A program made the translations under genes and the position numbers. Source: Mycobacterium angelicum (GTDB lineage: Bacteria; Actinomycetota; Actinomycetes; Mycobacteriales; Mycobacteriaceae). Taken from it: a stretch of DNA of 64,000 bases. The notes below the pieces were generated by a model. That model worked only from the letters and a program-made list of their open reading frames with translations. It did no database searches and had not been told where the DNA came from. The DNA lies in assembly GCF_002086155.1 (NCBI RefSeq), contig NZ_MVHE01000014.1:1-64000 (forward strand). Reading direction: 5' to 3'. Positions 26,964-35,329 of the stretch are shown in pieces. Positions within the stretch are counted from its first letter, which is position 1. Each line of letters begins with the position of its first letter.

Positions 26964-28267
26964 ATGCTGCCTAACTTTGCTGCGTTGCCGCCGGAGATCA
27001 ACTCGTTGCGGATGTTCATTGGGCGCAGGATGTGACGGCGATGGCCGGATACCACGCCGGCGCTGCGGCCGCCGCCGCGCAATTGGTGCCCTGGCAGCAG
27101 TCGCTGCGAAGCGCGCAGGCTCAGGTCGCCGGCGCATTGGGTCTGGGTAACTGGAACCTCGGCGTGGGCAACCGCGGCAATAACAACGTCGGCAACGGAA
27201 ACACCGGCGACACCAACCTGGGCAATGGCAACCGGGGCAGTTCCAATGTCGGCGGCGGCAACACCGGCAATTCGAATGTGGGTGGCGGCAACAGCGGCAC
27301 TTCGAATGTGGGTGGTGGCAACACCGGCACCACGAACATGGGCGGCGGCAATACCGGCGGCAGCAATGTTGGGGGCGGTAATACCGGTAACCAGAATGTG
27401 GGCTTCGGCAACCGCGGGGATGGAAATATCGGCGGCGGAAACAGAGGAAATGGCAACTTCGGCTTCGGCAACGTCGGCATCTCGAACGGCGACGACAACT
27501 CCAACATCGGTAGCGGCAACACCGGCAGCTTCAACCGGGGCTCGGGGAATACCGGCGAGCACAACTGGGGCTTCGGCAATACGGGCACCGGCAACATCGG
27601 CTTCGGTAATACCGGAAACGGAAACATCGGCATCGGGCTCACCGGCGACCATCAGTTCGGCATCGGCGGCCTGAACACCGGCAGCGGTAACATCGGCTTC
27701 GGCAATTCGGGCAGCGGCAACATCGGCTTCTTCAACTCCGGCTCCAACAACGTGGGCGTCTTCAACTCGGGATTCCACAATGTGGGCTTCGAGATCTCGG
27801 GCACCAATAACACCGGATTCCAGACCACTGGTGGCACCTGCACAGGATTCTGGAATTCCGACCTGGAGGCGACCGGTATCGGGAACTCGGCCAGCGAAGT
27901 CACCGGTGCGTTCAACTCCGCGCGTTACACGACCGGCTTCTTCAATTCAGCAAGTCATGACGACCTCGCCGGCCAGGTCACCGGCTCGTTCAATTCGGGT
28001 CGCTGGGATTCGGGCTACTTCAATTCCGGCGAAGGCAATACCGGCTTCTTCAATGCCGGGGCCGGAAACACCGGTTTCGGCAATTCGGGGAACACCAATA
28101 CCGGCGGCTTCAACTCGGGCAATGTGAACACCGGGTTCGGCAGCACCAGCAACGGGCCCGGTGTCAGCTCGGGCTTCGGCAATACCGGAATCCGCAACTC
28201 GGGCGTTGGAAATCTCAGTGAATACCCCGCCAGCCTGAGCGGGCATTCCGGGTTCTTCCACCGGTGA
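26964..28267 (+). pseudogene. PPE-MPTR gene broken by an internal deletion and frameshift
   Basis: GAGGAG precedes an ATG at 26964 that begins a canonical PPE N-terminus ([20 protein letters not shown]). The frame then meets TGA at 27033-27035. The sequence picks up in another frame with [20 protein letters not shown], which in intact PPE proteins lies about 130-150 residues further on. Most of the PPE domain is therefore missing. What follows is about 380 residues of pentapeptide MPTR repeats (NxGxGNxGxxN pattern) open to 28267. Translation of the repeat part from the GTG at 27032 is possible but has no ribosome-binding site. Intact PPE proteins are exported by ESX systems; this copy probably is not. 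Confidence 0.85.
27147..28160 (+). repeat. MPTR tandem repeat tract
   Basis: About 1 kb of degenerate 15-base units (core GGCAACACCGGC and variants) encodes asparagine/glycine pentapeptides, grading into F-N-S-G-rich units towards the 3' end. This is the major polymorphic tandem repeat of the PPE-MPTR subfamily, prone to slippage and recombination. Confidence 0.9.
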
Positions 28268-28315
28268 CGGCTTCGGCCGCCATAGCCCGGCGCGGGCCAA
28301 GCTAGCCTCAAGACC

Positions 28316-29677
28316 ATGACAGATCTGGTTGAGCGGGTCCGCGAGGTGTTGCCGTCGGTGCGACAGGATCTCGAAAATCTTGTGCGCATCGAATCGGTAT
28401 GGGCCGACCCCGGTCGCCACGATGAGGTGCACCGTAGCGCCCAGGCGGTGGCAGACCTGTTGTCGCAGGCCGGTTTTGGCGATGTGCGGATCGTCAGCGA
28501 GGGCGGCGCGCCGGCGGTCATCGGCCATCACCCGGCGCCACCGGGAGCGCCGACCGTCTTGTTGTATGCCCACCACGACGTGCAGCCCGAAGGTGATCGC
28601 AGCCAGTGGGCCTCACCGCCATTTGAGCCGACGGAGCGTGGCGGGCGGCTGTACGGCCGGGGCACCGCCGACGACAAGGCCGGAATCGCAACGCATCTGG
28701 CGGCATTCCGGGCGCATGGCGGTCGGCCGCCGGTGGGGGTGACCGTCTTCGTCGAGGGCGAAGAAGAATCCGGCTCGCCGACGCTGGGCCGGTTCCTGGC
28801 CGCCCACCGCGACGCACTTGCCGCCGACGTGATCGTTATCGCCGACTCGGACAACTGGAGTACCGATGTTCCGGCGCTGACCGTGTCGCTGCGCGGGTTG
28901 GCCGACTGTGAGGTCGAGGTCGCCACGCTTGACCACGGGCTGCACTCGGGTTTGTGGGGCGGTGTGGTTCCCGATGCGCTCGCTGTGCTCGTGCGCCTGC
29001 TGGCCAGCCTGCACGACGACGACGGCAACGTGGCGGTGGCAGGTCTGCACTACGGCAACGCCGCCGACGTGGACTACCCGCGCGAGCGAGTACGTGCGGA
29101 TTCCGGTCTGTTGGAAGGGGTTTCGGAGATCGGGTCCGGTTCGGTGCCGCAACGGCTGTGGGCCGAGCCGGCGATCACCGTGATCGGCATCGACACCACC
29201 TCGATTGCGGCCGCGTCGAACACGCTGATGCCGCGGGCGCGGGCCAAGGTGAGTATGCGGGTCGCCCCGGGCGGTGACGCGGTGGCGCATCTTGATGCGC
29301 TGGAAGCGCATTTGAAGCGGAACGCTCCATGGGGTGCACAGGTGACCGTTACCCGCGGGGAGATCGCTCAGCCGTTTGACATCGACGCGTCTGGGCCCGT
29401 CTACGACGCGGCGCGGGCGGCGTTTCGCCAGGCGTGGGGTGTCGATGCCATCGATATGGGCATGGGCGGTTCGATCCCGTTCATCGCCGAATTCGCCGCC
29501 GCGTTTCCGCAGGCGCAGATCCTCGTCACCGGAGTGGAGGATCCAAACACCCAGGCACACAGCGTCAACGAAAGCCTGCACCTGGGCGTCCTGGAGCGTG
29601 CCGCGACGGCTGAGGCGCTGCTGCTGGCCAATCTTGCGGTTATACAGACAGCGCGAGCTGACCCGTCTAGCGGCTAA
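28316..29677 (+). CDS. M20-family metallopeptidase / dipeptidase (Rv2522c homologue)
   Basis: The 453-residue cytoplasmic enzyme shows the M20 zinc-binding layout: YAHHDVQPEG (first metal His and Asp), GRGTADDKAG (bridging Asp) and EGEEESGS (general base Glu and metal Glu). A lid/dimerisation domain is in the middle and SVNESLHLG carries another ligand region near the end. It hydrolyses dipeptides or N-acyl amino acids; the substrate is not known. In M. tuberculosis the homologue lies next to acpS, so this is conserved backbone. The last 4 bases overlap the convergent thioesterase gene. Confidence 0.92.
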   Translation: MTDLVERVREVLPSVRQDLENLVRIESVWADPGRHDEVHRSAQAVADLLSQAGFGDVRIVSEGGAPAVIGHHPAPPGAPTVLLYAHHDVQPEGDRSQWASPPFEPTERGGRLYGRGTADDKAGIATHLAAFRAHGGRPPVGVTVFVEGEEESGSPTLGRFLAAHRDALAADVIVIADSDNWSTDVPALTVSLRGLADCEVEVATLDHGLHSGLWGGVVPDALAVLVRLLASLHDDDGNVAVAGLHYGNAADVDYPRERVRADSGLLEGVSEIGSGSVPQRLWAEPAITVIGIDTTSIAAASNTLMPRARAKVSMRVAPGGDAVAHLDALEAHLKRNAPWGAQVTVTRGEIAQPFDIDASGPVYDAARAAFRQAWGVDAIDMGMGGSIPFIAEFAAAFPQAQILVTGVEDPNTQAHSVNESLHLGVLERAATAEALLLANLAVIQTARADPSSG

Positions 29678-30078
29678 CCGTCGGCTTTGATGAGCATGAA
29701 GGTGGCGGTCGACCGAATCAGAATGCGTTGGGCTGCATCGACGACCACGCACTCCGCACTGAGGAGTCGCCGGCCCTTGTGTACCATCTTGGCTTCCGCG
29801 AGGAGCGGGCCACCTTTGGGCTGACGGTAGTAACGGACGTGGATGTCGGTGGTGACGGTGAACTCGCGGCCGAAATCGTATGTGCCCCAAAGGCATGACG
29901 CGCAGGCAGCATCCGCGAAGGTCGCGAGCATGCCGCCGTGGACGGTGCCGTCCTGGACACCCTTAATGTCGTCGGTGAGTGGCATGGACAGTACGGCAAC
30001 ACCCGGTTCGGAATGCACCACAGTGAGCTGCAATCGTTCATGCACCGGTGATAGGCGTAGCTGCTCGGTGGTAAACAT
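29674..30078 (-). CDS. PaaI-like hotdog thioesterase
   Basis: The 134-residue single-domain hotdog protein carries GTVHGGMLATFADAACA, the PaaI-type HGG motif with the catalytic acidic residue, and the strand TDIHVRYYRQP. It probably hydrolyses aryl- or acyl-CoA thioesters. GGAG precedes the ATG at 30078. A perfect palindrome CTCCGATCGGAG (30084-30095) spans the ribosome-binding site. It is convergent with the M20 peptidase gene, and bcp lies 169 bases upstream on the same strand. Confidence 0.85.
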   Translation of the reverse strand: MFTTEQLRLSPVHERLQLTVVHSEPGVAVLSMPLTDDIKGVQDGTVHGGMLATFADAACASCLWGTYDFGREFTVTTDIHVRYYRQPKGGPLLAEAKMVHKGRRLLSAECVVVDAAQRILIRSTATFMLIKADG

Positions 30079-30083
30079 TCGGG

Positions 30084-30095
30084 CTCCGATCGGAG
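30084..30095. promoter_or_regulatory. 12-base palindrome over the thioesterase ribosome-binding site
   Basis: CTCCGATCGGAG is perfectly self-complementary and includes the GGAG that serves the leftward ATG at 30078. It could bind a dimeric repressor or hide the site in RNA. Confidence 0.3.
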
Positions 30096-30247
30096 AGAGG
30101 TCAGCTATGCGGCTTTCGAGTTACGGTGCGCGCCGAATCATGTTATCCGGCGGTCAGCCCGCCATCTCCCTAACTTCCACACGAAGATCGTTCCACCGCC
30201 GGCCGACGATGTCCGCCATATCGCCCGTGCTGTCCGAACGGACCAGC

Positions 30248-30727
30248 TCACCCAAACTGGGCCACGATCTGCTTGATCTTCGTTGCCGTGTGTACCGCCT
30301 TGACGTTGTACTGGGCCAGCGCGATCTTGCCCTTTTCGTCGACGACGAAGGTTGATCGGATCACGCCCGTGACCGTCTTTCCGTACATCAACTTCTCGCC
30401 GTACGCGCCCCAGGCCGTGAGCACCTTGCGTTCGGGGTCGGACAACAGCGGGAACGTGAGCTTTTCGGCGTCGCGGAACTTGGCCAGCTTCTCCGGTTTG
30501 TCGGGAGAGATGCCGACGACATCGATACCGGCGTCGTTGAGCTCGCTCAAACTGTCACGAAAGGCGCAGGCCTGTTTGGTGCATCCGGGCGTCGAGGCCG
30601 CCGGGTAGAAGTACACAACGACGTGGCGCCCCTTGTAGTCGGCCAACGAGACCTTCTTGCCGTCGGCGTCGGGCAGGCTGAACGCAGGGGCTTTGTCTCC
30701 GGGGGCTAGCCGCGTGGTCTCAGTCAA
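30248..30727 (-). CDS. bcp: Thiol peroxidase Bcp (peroxiredoxin Q)
   Basis: The 159-residue protein is a complete PrxQ-type peroxiredoxin: GDKAPAFSLPDADGK at the N-terminus, YFYPAASTPGC with peroxidatic C49, and C54 as the resolving cysteine in the C-x4-C arrangement. It reduces hydrogen peroxide and organic hydroperoxides in the cytoplasm using thioredoxin-type donors. The homologue in M. tuberculosis (Rv2521) occupies the same place between the M20 peptidase and the Rv2520c gene. The 169-base gap on its 3' side holds no gene. Confidence 0.95.
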   Translation of the reverse strand: MTETTRLAPGDKAPAFSLPDADGKKVSLADYKGRHVVVYFYPAASTPGCTKQACAFRDSLSELNDAGIDVVGISPDKPEKLAKFRDAEKLTFPLLSDPERKVLTAWGAYGEKLMYGKTVTGVIRSTFVVDEKGKIALAQYNVKAVHTATKIKQIVAQFG

Positions 30728-30793
30728 AATTGTGCCCTTTCTGTTGCCGAACGCGGATATCGGTACTGACTCTTCACGTGGGAGCGGAGTCCA

Positions 30794-31201
30794 TCAGTCG
30801 TTAGAAGGGAGACTCTTTCGTTCGTTTTCGCGTCGAGCTAGCTGGTGGCCCTTGGCGGTCGATACTGCGAATTGCTTGCCTTTCTCGGTGAGCTCCAACC
30901 AGCATGACCACATCCATTCGCCTGGTTCGTCATAGTGGGCTACGTAGGACTCGCGGAGTTCCTGCATCGACTGCTCCAGGGACTCCGGCACAAAGTTTCC
31001 GTCCTCTCCGCGATACCCCGTTTTGACGAGTCCGTCGCCGACAAGCGAGCGAATCGTCTCGAGTGTCTCGTTTTGGATCTCTGCGTCTGATGCGGACGGA
31101 TGTTGTTGCTTAACATGCCAATCCACGACTGCCATGTGCACCGCATCGATCATGCCGTCAAGCAGTATCTCCTCGCGTGCGATTTCGCGTGCGGTGTTCA
31201 T
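30794..31201 (-). CDS. Hypothetical protein, possible immunity partner of the adjacent toxin
   Basis: The 135-residue acidic soluble protein is of unrecognised family. It starts MNTAREIAREEILLDG, is mostly helical, and ends with a strand region (WSCWLELTEKGKQF). The ATG at 31201 is preferred to an upstream TTG because AGGA lies about nine bases before it. It is the gene directly downstream, same strand, of the putative ESX-secreted toxin (113 bases apart), which is the usual place for an immunity protein. That role is inference from position and size only. Confidence 0.6.
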   Translation of the reverse strand: MNTAREIAREEILLDGMIDAVHMAVVDWHVKQQHPSASDAEIQNETLETIRSLVGDGLVKTGYRGEDGNFVPESLEQSMQELRESYVAHYDEPGEWMWSCWLELTEKGKQFAVSTAKGHQLARRENERKSLPSND

Positions 31202-31314
31202 CGACCAATTCCTGCCCAACTCCGGCTATATGCAACGGTTCTCGCAGCCTACCGTTCTCACCAGGACCGCCTCTTCGCGCCCGCGGCACTGAGGCATCCG
31301 CAGGTATCCAATCG

Positions 31315-32505
31315 TCACCCTGGATTGAATTCGTCCAAATCAGGCAGCTCATCTTTGCCCAGTACGGGCGGCCCGTGGTGGCTGTGGGGCGGGTGAATGG
31401 GGCGCAGGGTGGATTCTGGGGGTACTGCGCCACCACCGACGAATGGTGGCGCTGGGCCTAGCCGGCCGGGCGCTAACTCAACTGGTAGACGTGGCCTAGG
31501 TGAAGGCACGTTCTGCGACCCGGCTGGCGGCGGCTCGGGCAGGGCGGGTCTGGCGGGCATTGGCAAGTCTGGTACTCCGCCCGTAGTGGCATTGACGTGC
31601 AGCCTGATTGGCTCTCCGCCGTCAGGAAAGCTGAAGTCGATCGTGGGTCCGTGTTGGCCGCTGGGCCCCAATCCGGCGATTGTTCCATCGGGAAGCCGCC
31701 GCAGGATTCCGCTGCCCCCCCGATACGGCTTCGAGGGAGTGTACGGCGGGGCATTACCCGTTGCCCATTCCCAGAACCTCTGTAAGTCTTCTGGGCTGCG
31801 CACTTCCAAATAGTTGGGGCGGCTGCCGTGCGGGAGACCCTTGATCGCGTCCCGCACGTCGTTTGCTGTGGGGCCAGGCTTAGGCATGGGCGCCGGGCTC
31901 GGGTCTTGTTTCCACAGGCGGTTATCGACGGATTGGATGCTGTTGTGTTGGTCCCTCGGTGCCACCGTCGAGATGTGACTTTCCCGGAAATGGCTGCTAA
32001 CACCGGCAATAGTGGCAGTGATCTTGTTGGCGACATGCTGATCCAGATTGATCAATTGGTCGGCCCGGTGACGGATGTCCATGGCGAGGTTGCGTGCTCG
32101 CGCCTGCCGCGCGGCTCGCTGTGTCGGCGATCCGCCGGTGCGGCGATCGGTAACCGCGAGGTCTTCGCCCACGTCGAAGCCCGCCGCTCGGGTGTCCTCG
32201 ACTGCATACCGCACTCGTGAGCGGGCCGAATATAGATCCGATGCGGCTCCGCGCGCAATCTTGGCCGCCTCATGCAGCTGGTCGTCAACGGCGCTGGTCA
32301 CCATCATGTCGGCATGTGTCGCGGAGCGCAGTTTTTCGGCGGCTTCTCCATCCCAGTCAACGGATAACGCATCTTGCCAGACTAGGCTCGCGACTTCGTA
32401 GCATCGTTTGCCGACGGCCTCCCAATGCGCCGCTGCCTCCGTCAGATGTTCGGTCGGCCAGGCCAATAGATGCGAGAGGCTGGGAAACGACTCGACGGCA
32501 GACAT
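31315..32505 (-). CDS. Putative ESX (type VII)-secreted polymorphic toxin
   Basis: The 396-residue protein begins with a WXG100-like helical hairpin domain (LTEAAAHWEAVG, VDWDGEAAEKLRSATHADM; about residues 20-190). A Pro-rich linker follows (PSPAPMPKPGPTAND). Then comes a compact domain at about 225-330 with LPDGTIAGLGPSGQHGPTIDFSF, a pattern seen in C-terminal domains of polymorphic toxins. It ends in a Pro/His-rich tail (PIHPPHSHHGPPVLGKDELPD) seen in other mycobacterial secreted effectors. The ATG at 32505 lies 3 bases after the stop of a broken EspC-like gene, so export may be impaired. The toxic activity is not identified. Confidence 0.65.
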   Translation of the reverse strand: MSAVESFPSLSHLLAWPTEHLTEAAAHWEAVGKRCYEVASLVWQDALSVDWDGEAAEKLRSATHADMMVTSAVDDQLHEAAKIARGAASDLYSARSRVRYAVEDTRAAGFDVGEDLAVTDRRTGGSPTQRAARQARARNLAMDIRHRADQLINLDQHVANKITATIAGVSSHFRESHISTVAPRDQHNSIQSVDNRLWKQDPSPAPMPKPGPTANDVRDAIKGLPHGSRPNYLEVRSPEDLQRFWEWATGNAPPYTPSKPYRGGSGILRRLPDGTIAGLGPSGQHGPTIDFSFPDGGEPIRLHVNATTGGVPDLPMPARPALPEPPPAGSQNVPSPRPRLPVELAPGRLGPAPPFVGGGAVPPESTLRPIHPPHSHHGPPVLGKDELPDLDEFNPG

Positions 32506-32508
32506 CTG

Positions 32509-32806
32509 CTAACTGCCCGTCACGTGACAGAGCACAGCGGCCAGCATGGTTTTCGAGTTTTCCTCGTGCCGAGGTATCGAGTATCAGCCTCGGTGACGTG
32601 CGCTATGTGCGACCTGATTTGTGCGGCCAGCGACGCCGTGAAGCTTGTGATGTCCGCGTGGGCGGCGCTAACCGCCGCTGCGCTGCGTTGGGTTGCCAAC
32701 CCGATCTCGGCGGGCCGACCGTTTCGATTGGGTCGCCGAGTGACGCCACCCAGCGGCTTGCCATCGTCTGTACACGAGCCGTCTCGACACGCAACTGCTG
32801 GCGCAT
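32509..32806 (-). pseudogene. EspC-like ESX secretion-associated gene with two frameshifts
   Basis: GGAGG precedes an ATG at 32806 starting MRQQLRVETARVQTMASRW, the usual EspC-type N-terminus. Similarity then continues in a second frame (EIGLATQRSAAAVSAAHADI, then FTASLAAQI and HVTEADTRYL) and in a third (EENSKTMLAAV) up to TAG at 32509-32511. Joining the frames requires two one-base losses, near 32748 and near 32566. The total is 298 bases against the 300 expected for a 99-residue protein. EspC-like proteins usually pair with the downstream substrate for export, so its loss matters for the toxin gene that follows 3 bases later. Confidence 0.75.
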
Positions 32807-32970
32807 AGCCCTCCAGTGTAATTCGGCTGTCGCTTTACCGCTTTCGCTGTTCCGACGCACGTTGAGCGGGTAGCCGGTTCGTTGATGTCGTGACGGGGTT
32901 GGGGACACCAGCACCGGCTGCTCTAGGGTAGTGCGGGCAGGGGCACCAGGCTCAGTTGGAGGACAGACAC

Positions 32971-33198
32971 GTGGCGGACCGCGATCCCGACACCATCAAG
33001 CAGGAGATCGACGTCGCCCGCGACCAGCTGGCGGCCACCGTTGATTCACTTGCGCAGCGCGCCAACCCTCGCCGTCTGGCCGACGACGTCAAGGTCCGGG
33101 TGATCGCATTCGTCAAGAAACCCGCGGTCACGGTGTCTTTGGCCGGCGTCGGCGCCATCGTTGTCGTGGTGGTGGTGCACCGGGTGAGGAACCGCTGA
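32971..33198 (+). CDS. Small membrane protein, DUF3618 family (Rv2520c homologue)
   Basis: The 75-residue protein has a charged helical N-terminus (DPDTIKQEIDVARDQLAATVDSL...) typical of DUF3618 and one C-terminal membrane segment (VSLAGVGAIVVVVVV). It is the same length as M. tuberculosis Rv2520c and follows bcp as there. The GTG at 32971 has GGAGG 8 bases upstream. Function is unknown. It marks the end of the conserved fas-bcp block; accessory DNA starts after it. Confidence 0.88.
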   Translation: MADRDPDTIKQEIDVARDQLAATVDSLAQRANPRRLADDVKVRVIAFVKKPAVTVSLAGVGAIVVVVVVHRVRNR

Positions 33199-33223
33199 GC
33201 CTGGCCTGATCACCGGGGCCGTT

Positions 33224-33258
33224 GAGTGTGCATCCAGGCATTCCAGCGTCACTCCTGG
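33224..33258. terminator. Inverted repeat between convergent genes
   Basis: GAGTG (33224-33228) can pair with CACTC (33250-33254), or CCAGG (33234-33238) with CCTGG (33254-33258). It begins GAGTGTGCATCC, close to GAGTGTGAATCC after acpS. A factor-independent terminator is possible, without a T-run. Confidence 0.4.
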
Positions 33259-33289
33259 GCGGAGAAATCGCCGAACGCCCGCCGTGGGC

Positions 33290-35017
33290 TCACACCCGAG
33301 CCTGTTGGACGTGCACTGGTATGTCGTCGGCCCACGGTTGAGTGGTGACCATGTCGTCGACGTCGCAGTAGCCGCGCTCAAATTCCCCGGTTGCGGCATC
33401 GACCAGCCGGTACTCCTGCGTCTTGAGGTGGATGGGCTGGGCGTCGAGAATCACCACCCGGACCTCGCCCGGCTCGAACCCGCAGCGCTCCTGGAGCGCC
33501 TCGATGAGGCACTCGCTATGCATATGCCCGTCGCCGAAGTTCCAGCCGAGCACCATCGCGCAGAGTTGCTCGCCCTCGCACAGCGTGTAGTCGTCTTCGT
33601 CGAAGCCGGCCAGCGCCCGGTGGACCAGCGTCATCAGCGCGCGTCCGTGTGAGTTCATCCCGCGGAACGCATATCCGAGATGAAGGGGGATCAGGGCGTC
33701 CTCTTTGTTGCCGTACAACCGCTCGAGTTGCAGGTGATACATCGGGCCCAGAGCGCGCGAACCGATGCGGAACTTCTCGTCGGCCGACGGCTTGACGCAC
33801 CACAGTGTGGTGTCCCAATTGCCGGCGTAATACCGCATGCCGGGCAGGAAGGAAACCCTGCGGGGATAGAGGTTTCCGACGACGACGGTACCGGCGATGA
33901 CCACGAACAAGACGGCGATGGGCCAGGGGTTGCCGACATTCGACAATCCCAGCTGCGCATGCGCGACGAACAGCCACAACACCCCGAAGATCATGAACAC
34001 GTTCCACTCCAGCGGCACTCCCATGGGGAAGGCCAGCAGGATGTTGAGGTGGAACACGACCATCACGAACGCGGCGACGGCCGTCGGCCAGCCGCCGTGG
34101 GAGAAGAAGAGCACCAGTGGCACCAGCCCCTCCACGGCCGTCGAGAAGTGGGCGATGAAGCCGGCCAATGCGCTGGGCCGCAAGTCATCTGGATAGCGCT
34201 TGAACATCGACCGCTTGAGAAAACCGGCGGGGATGAACGGGTTGTTCGCCAGCATCGTCGAGATCACGAACGGGAAGTGCCGGTTGAGTTTCGACGTGGC
34301 CGCGCCCAGCCAGATCACCATGAAAACCACCTTGGCCCCGACCACGATGTCGGCGCCGGCGAACACGAACACCAGCGCCAGCGGCGCGTACACTTCGCCG
34401 CGAGCCGCCAGGAAGATGATCTTGTCACGCAGGCTGAGTACGGCCAGCACCGACAGGATGGCGACGATCTGCCACCGCGGCAGCACTCCAATTGCCGTGT
34501 CCAAAACCGGAATTGGCCCCGTGCCATCGGACATCAACGCTATGACGAGCAACGCCAGCAGGGCGGCGTAGAGCAGCGCGTCGAACGGGGTTCTGTTGCT
34601 CCCTCTGGTCAGCGGCACCCGATCCGGCCAAGGTGGTAGCCGAATGGTCCCCGGGCGCAACCAGTACAGAATCGACCCCATCGGCGGGAAGTAGCGTCCA
34701 GCCAGCGGGCCGAAGCAACACCCCAGGCCCACGACTTCGAACAGCATGGTGAAAAGCACGGCCTTCTCGAACACGATCGGCTCCGTCCACCACGCGGCAA
34801 CGTTGGTGAAGCCGTCGACCCCCTTCGTGGCCAACGCAAACAGCCAGCCGCCCAGGATGTACAGCGCGATCTTCACGCCGTACATCACGTGCATCACCAG
34901 GGGAGTGCCGAACCCGTTCTGGGCGATGTGGCGCGCCATTGGGACGATGCGCTCGGCACGGGGGCGCTTGCTCCACTCGGCGTCGACTACGGGCAGGTTG
35001 GGCTGGATGAACCCCAT
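33290..35017 (-). CDS. DUF3556 multi-spanning membrane protein
   Basis: The 575-residue protein has ten or so hydrophobic segments (for example LVMHVMYGVKIALYILGGWLF, ALLALLVIALMS, LALVFVFAGADIVVGAKVVFMV, FMIFGVLWLFVAHA). It ends in a soluble stretch rich in acidic residues (DEDDYTLCEGEQLCAMVLGW). The N-terminus MGFIQPNLPVVDAEWS and the layout are those of DUF3556, common in mycobacteria and of unknown function. The ATG at 35017 is used because GGAG lies 7 bases upstream. It is the first gene past the Rv2520c homologue, in accessory DNA. Confidence 0.8.
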   Translation of the reverse strand: MGFIQPNLPVVDAEWSKRPRAERIVPMARHIAQNGFGTPLVMHVMYGVKIALYILGGWLFALATKGVDGFTNVAAWWTEPIVFEKAVLFTMLFEVVGLGCCFGPLAGRYFPPMGSILYWLRPGTIRLPPWPDRVPLTRGSNRTPFDALLYAALLALLVIALMSDGTGPIPVLDTAIGVLPRWQIVAILSVLAVLSLRDKIIFLAARGEVYAPLALVFVFAGADIVVGAKVVFMVIWLGAATSKLNRHFPFVISTMLANNPFIPAGFLKRSMFKRYPDDLRPSALAGFIAHFSTAVEGLVPLVLFFSHGGWPTAVAAFVMVVFHLNILLAFPMGVPLEWNVFMIFGVLWLFVAHAQLGLSNVGNPWPIAVLFVVIAGTVVVGNLYPRRVSFLPGMRYYAGNWDTTLWCVKPSADEKFRIGSRALGPMYHLQLERLYGNKEDALIPLHLGYAFRGMNSHGRALMTLVHRALAGFDEDDYTLCEGEQLCAMVLGWNFGDGHMHSECLIEALQERCGFEPGEVRVVILDAQPIHLKTQEYRLVDAATGEFERGYCDVDDMVTTQPWADDIPVHVQQARV

Positions 35018-35030
35018 TTGCAGCTCCTTC

Positions 35031-35045
35031 GACACAAGGGGTGTC
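35031..35045. promoter_or_regulatory. Inverted repeat just upstream of the DUF3556 gene
   Basis: GACAC and GTGTC flank AAGGG, 14-28 bases before the leftward start at 35017. A repressor site is possible. The rest of the 312-base divergent gap to 35330 shows no gene or other clear element. Confidence 0.3.
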
Positions 35046-35329
35046 AGGAGAAAATACCGCCGTCGCGACCGATCCGACAGGCCTGCTCCTGACGATTCCG
35101 ATCAGCGGGATCTGATTGCCGGCAAGCCGGGCCGGTTGCCGTTGGCGCTGACGAACCGGCAGTATCGGTGGCCGCTAACGCGACACGCTGGAAACCTTGC
35201 ACCGCAACCTGTTTCGTAGGCACCGACCGACCGGGGAGCCGTCGCCGGGGTGCGCGACCAAAGGTCGGCGGCGGCCCCGATGCGGCCGGCGCGGCCGCGT
35301 CGGCGCGCGTAGACAGGGTGCTCCGGCAA

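Noticed and set aside
27147..28160. CRISPR-like periodicity
   Set aside because: The repeats are short, degenerate, coding and without unique spacers; they are MPTR codons.
32217..32873. 218-codon plus-strand frame opposite the toxin start
   Set aside because: Arg/Ser-rich shadow without motifs; the minus strand holds the EspC-like pseudogene and the toxin start.
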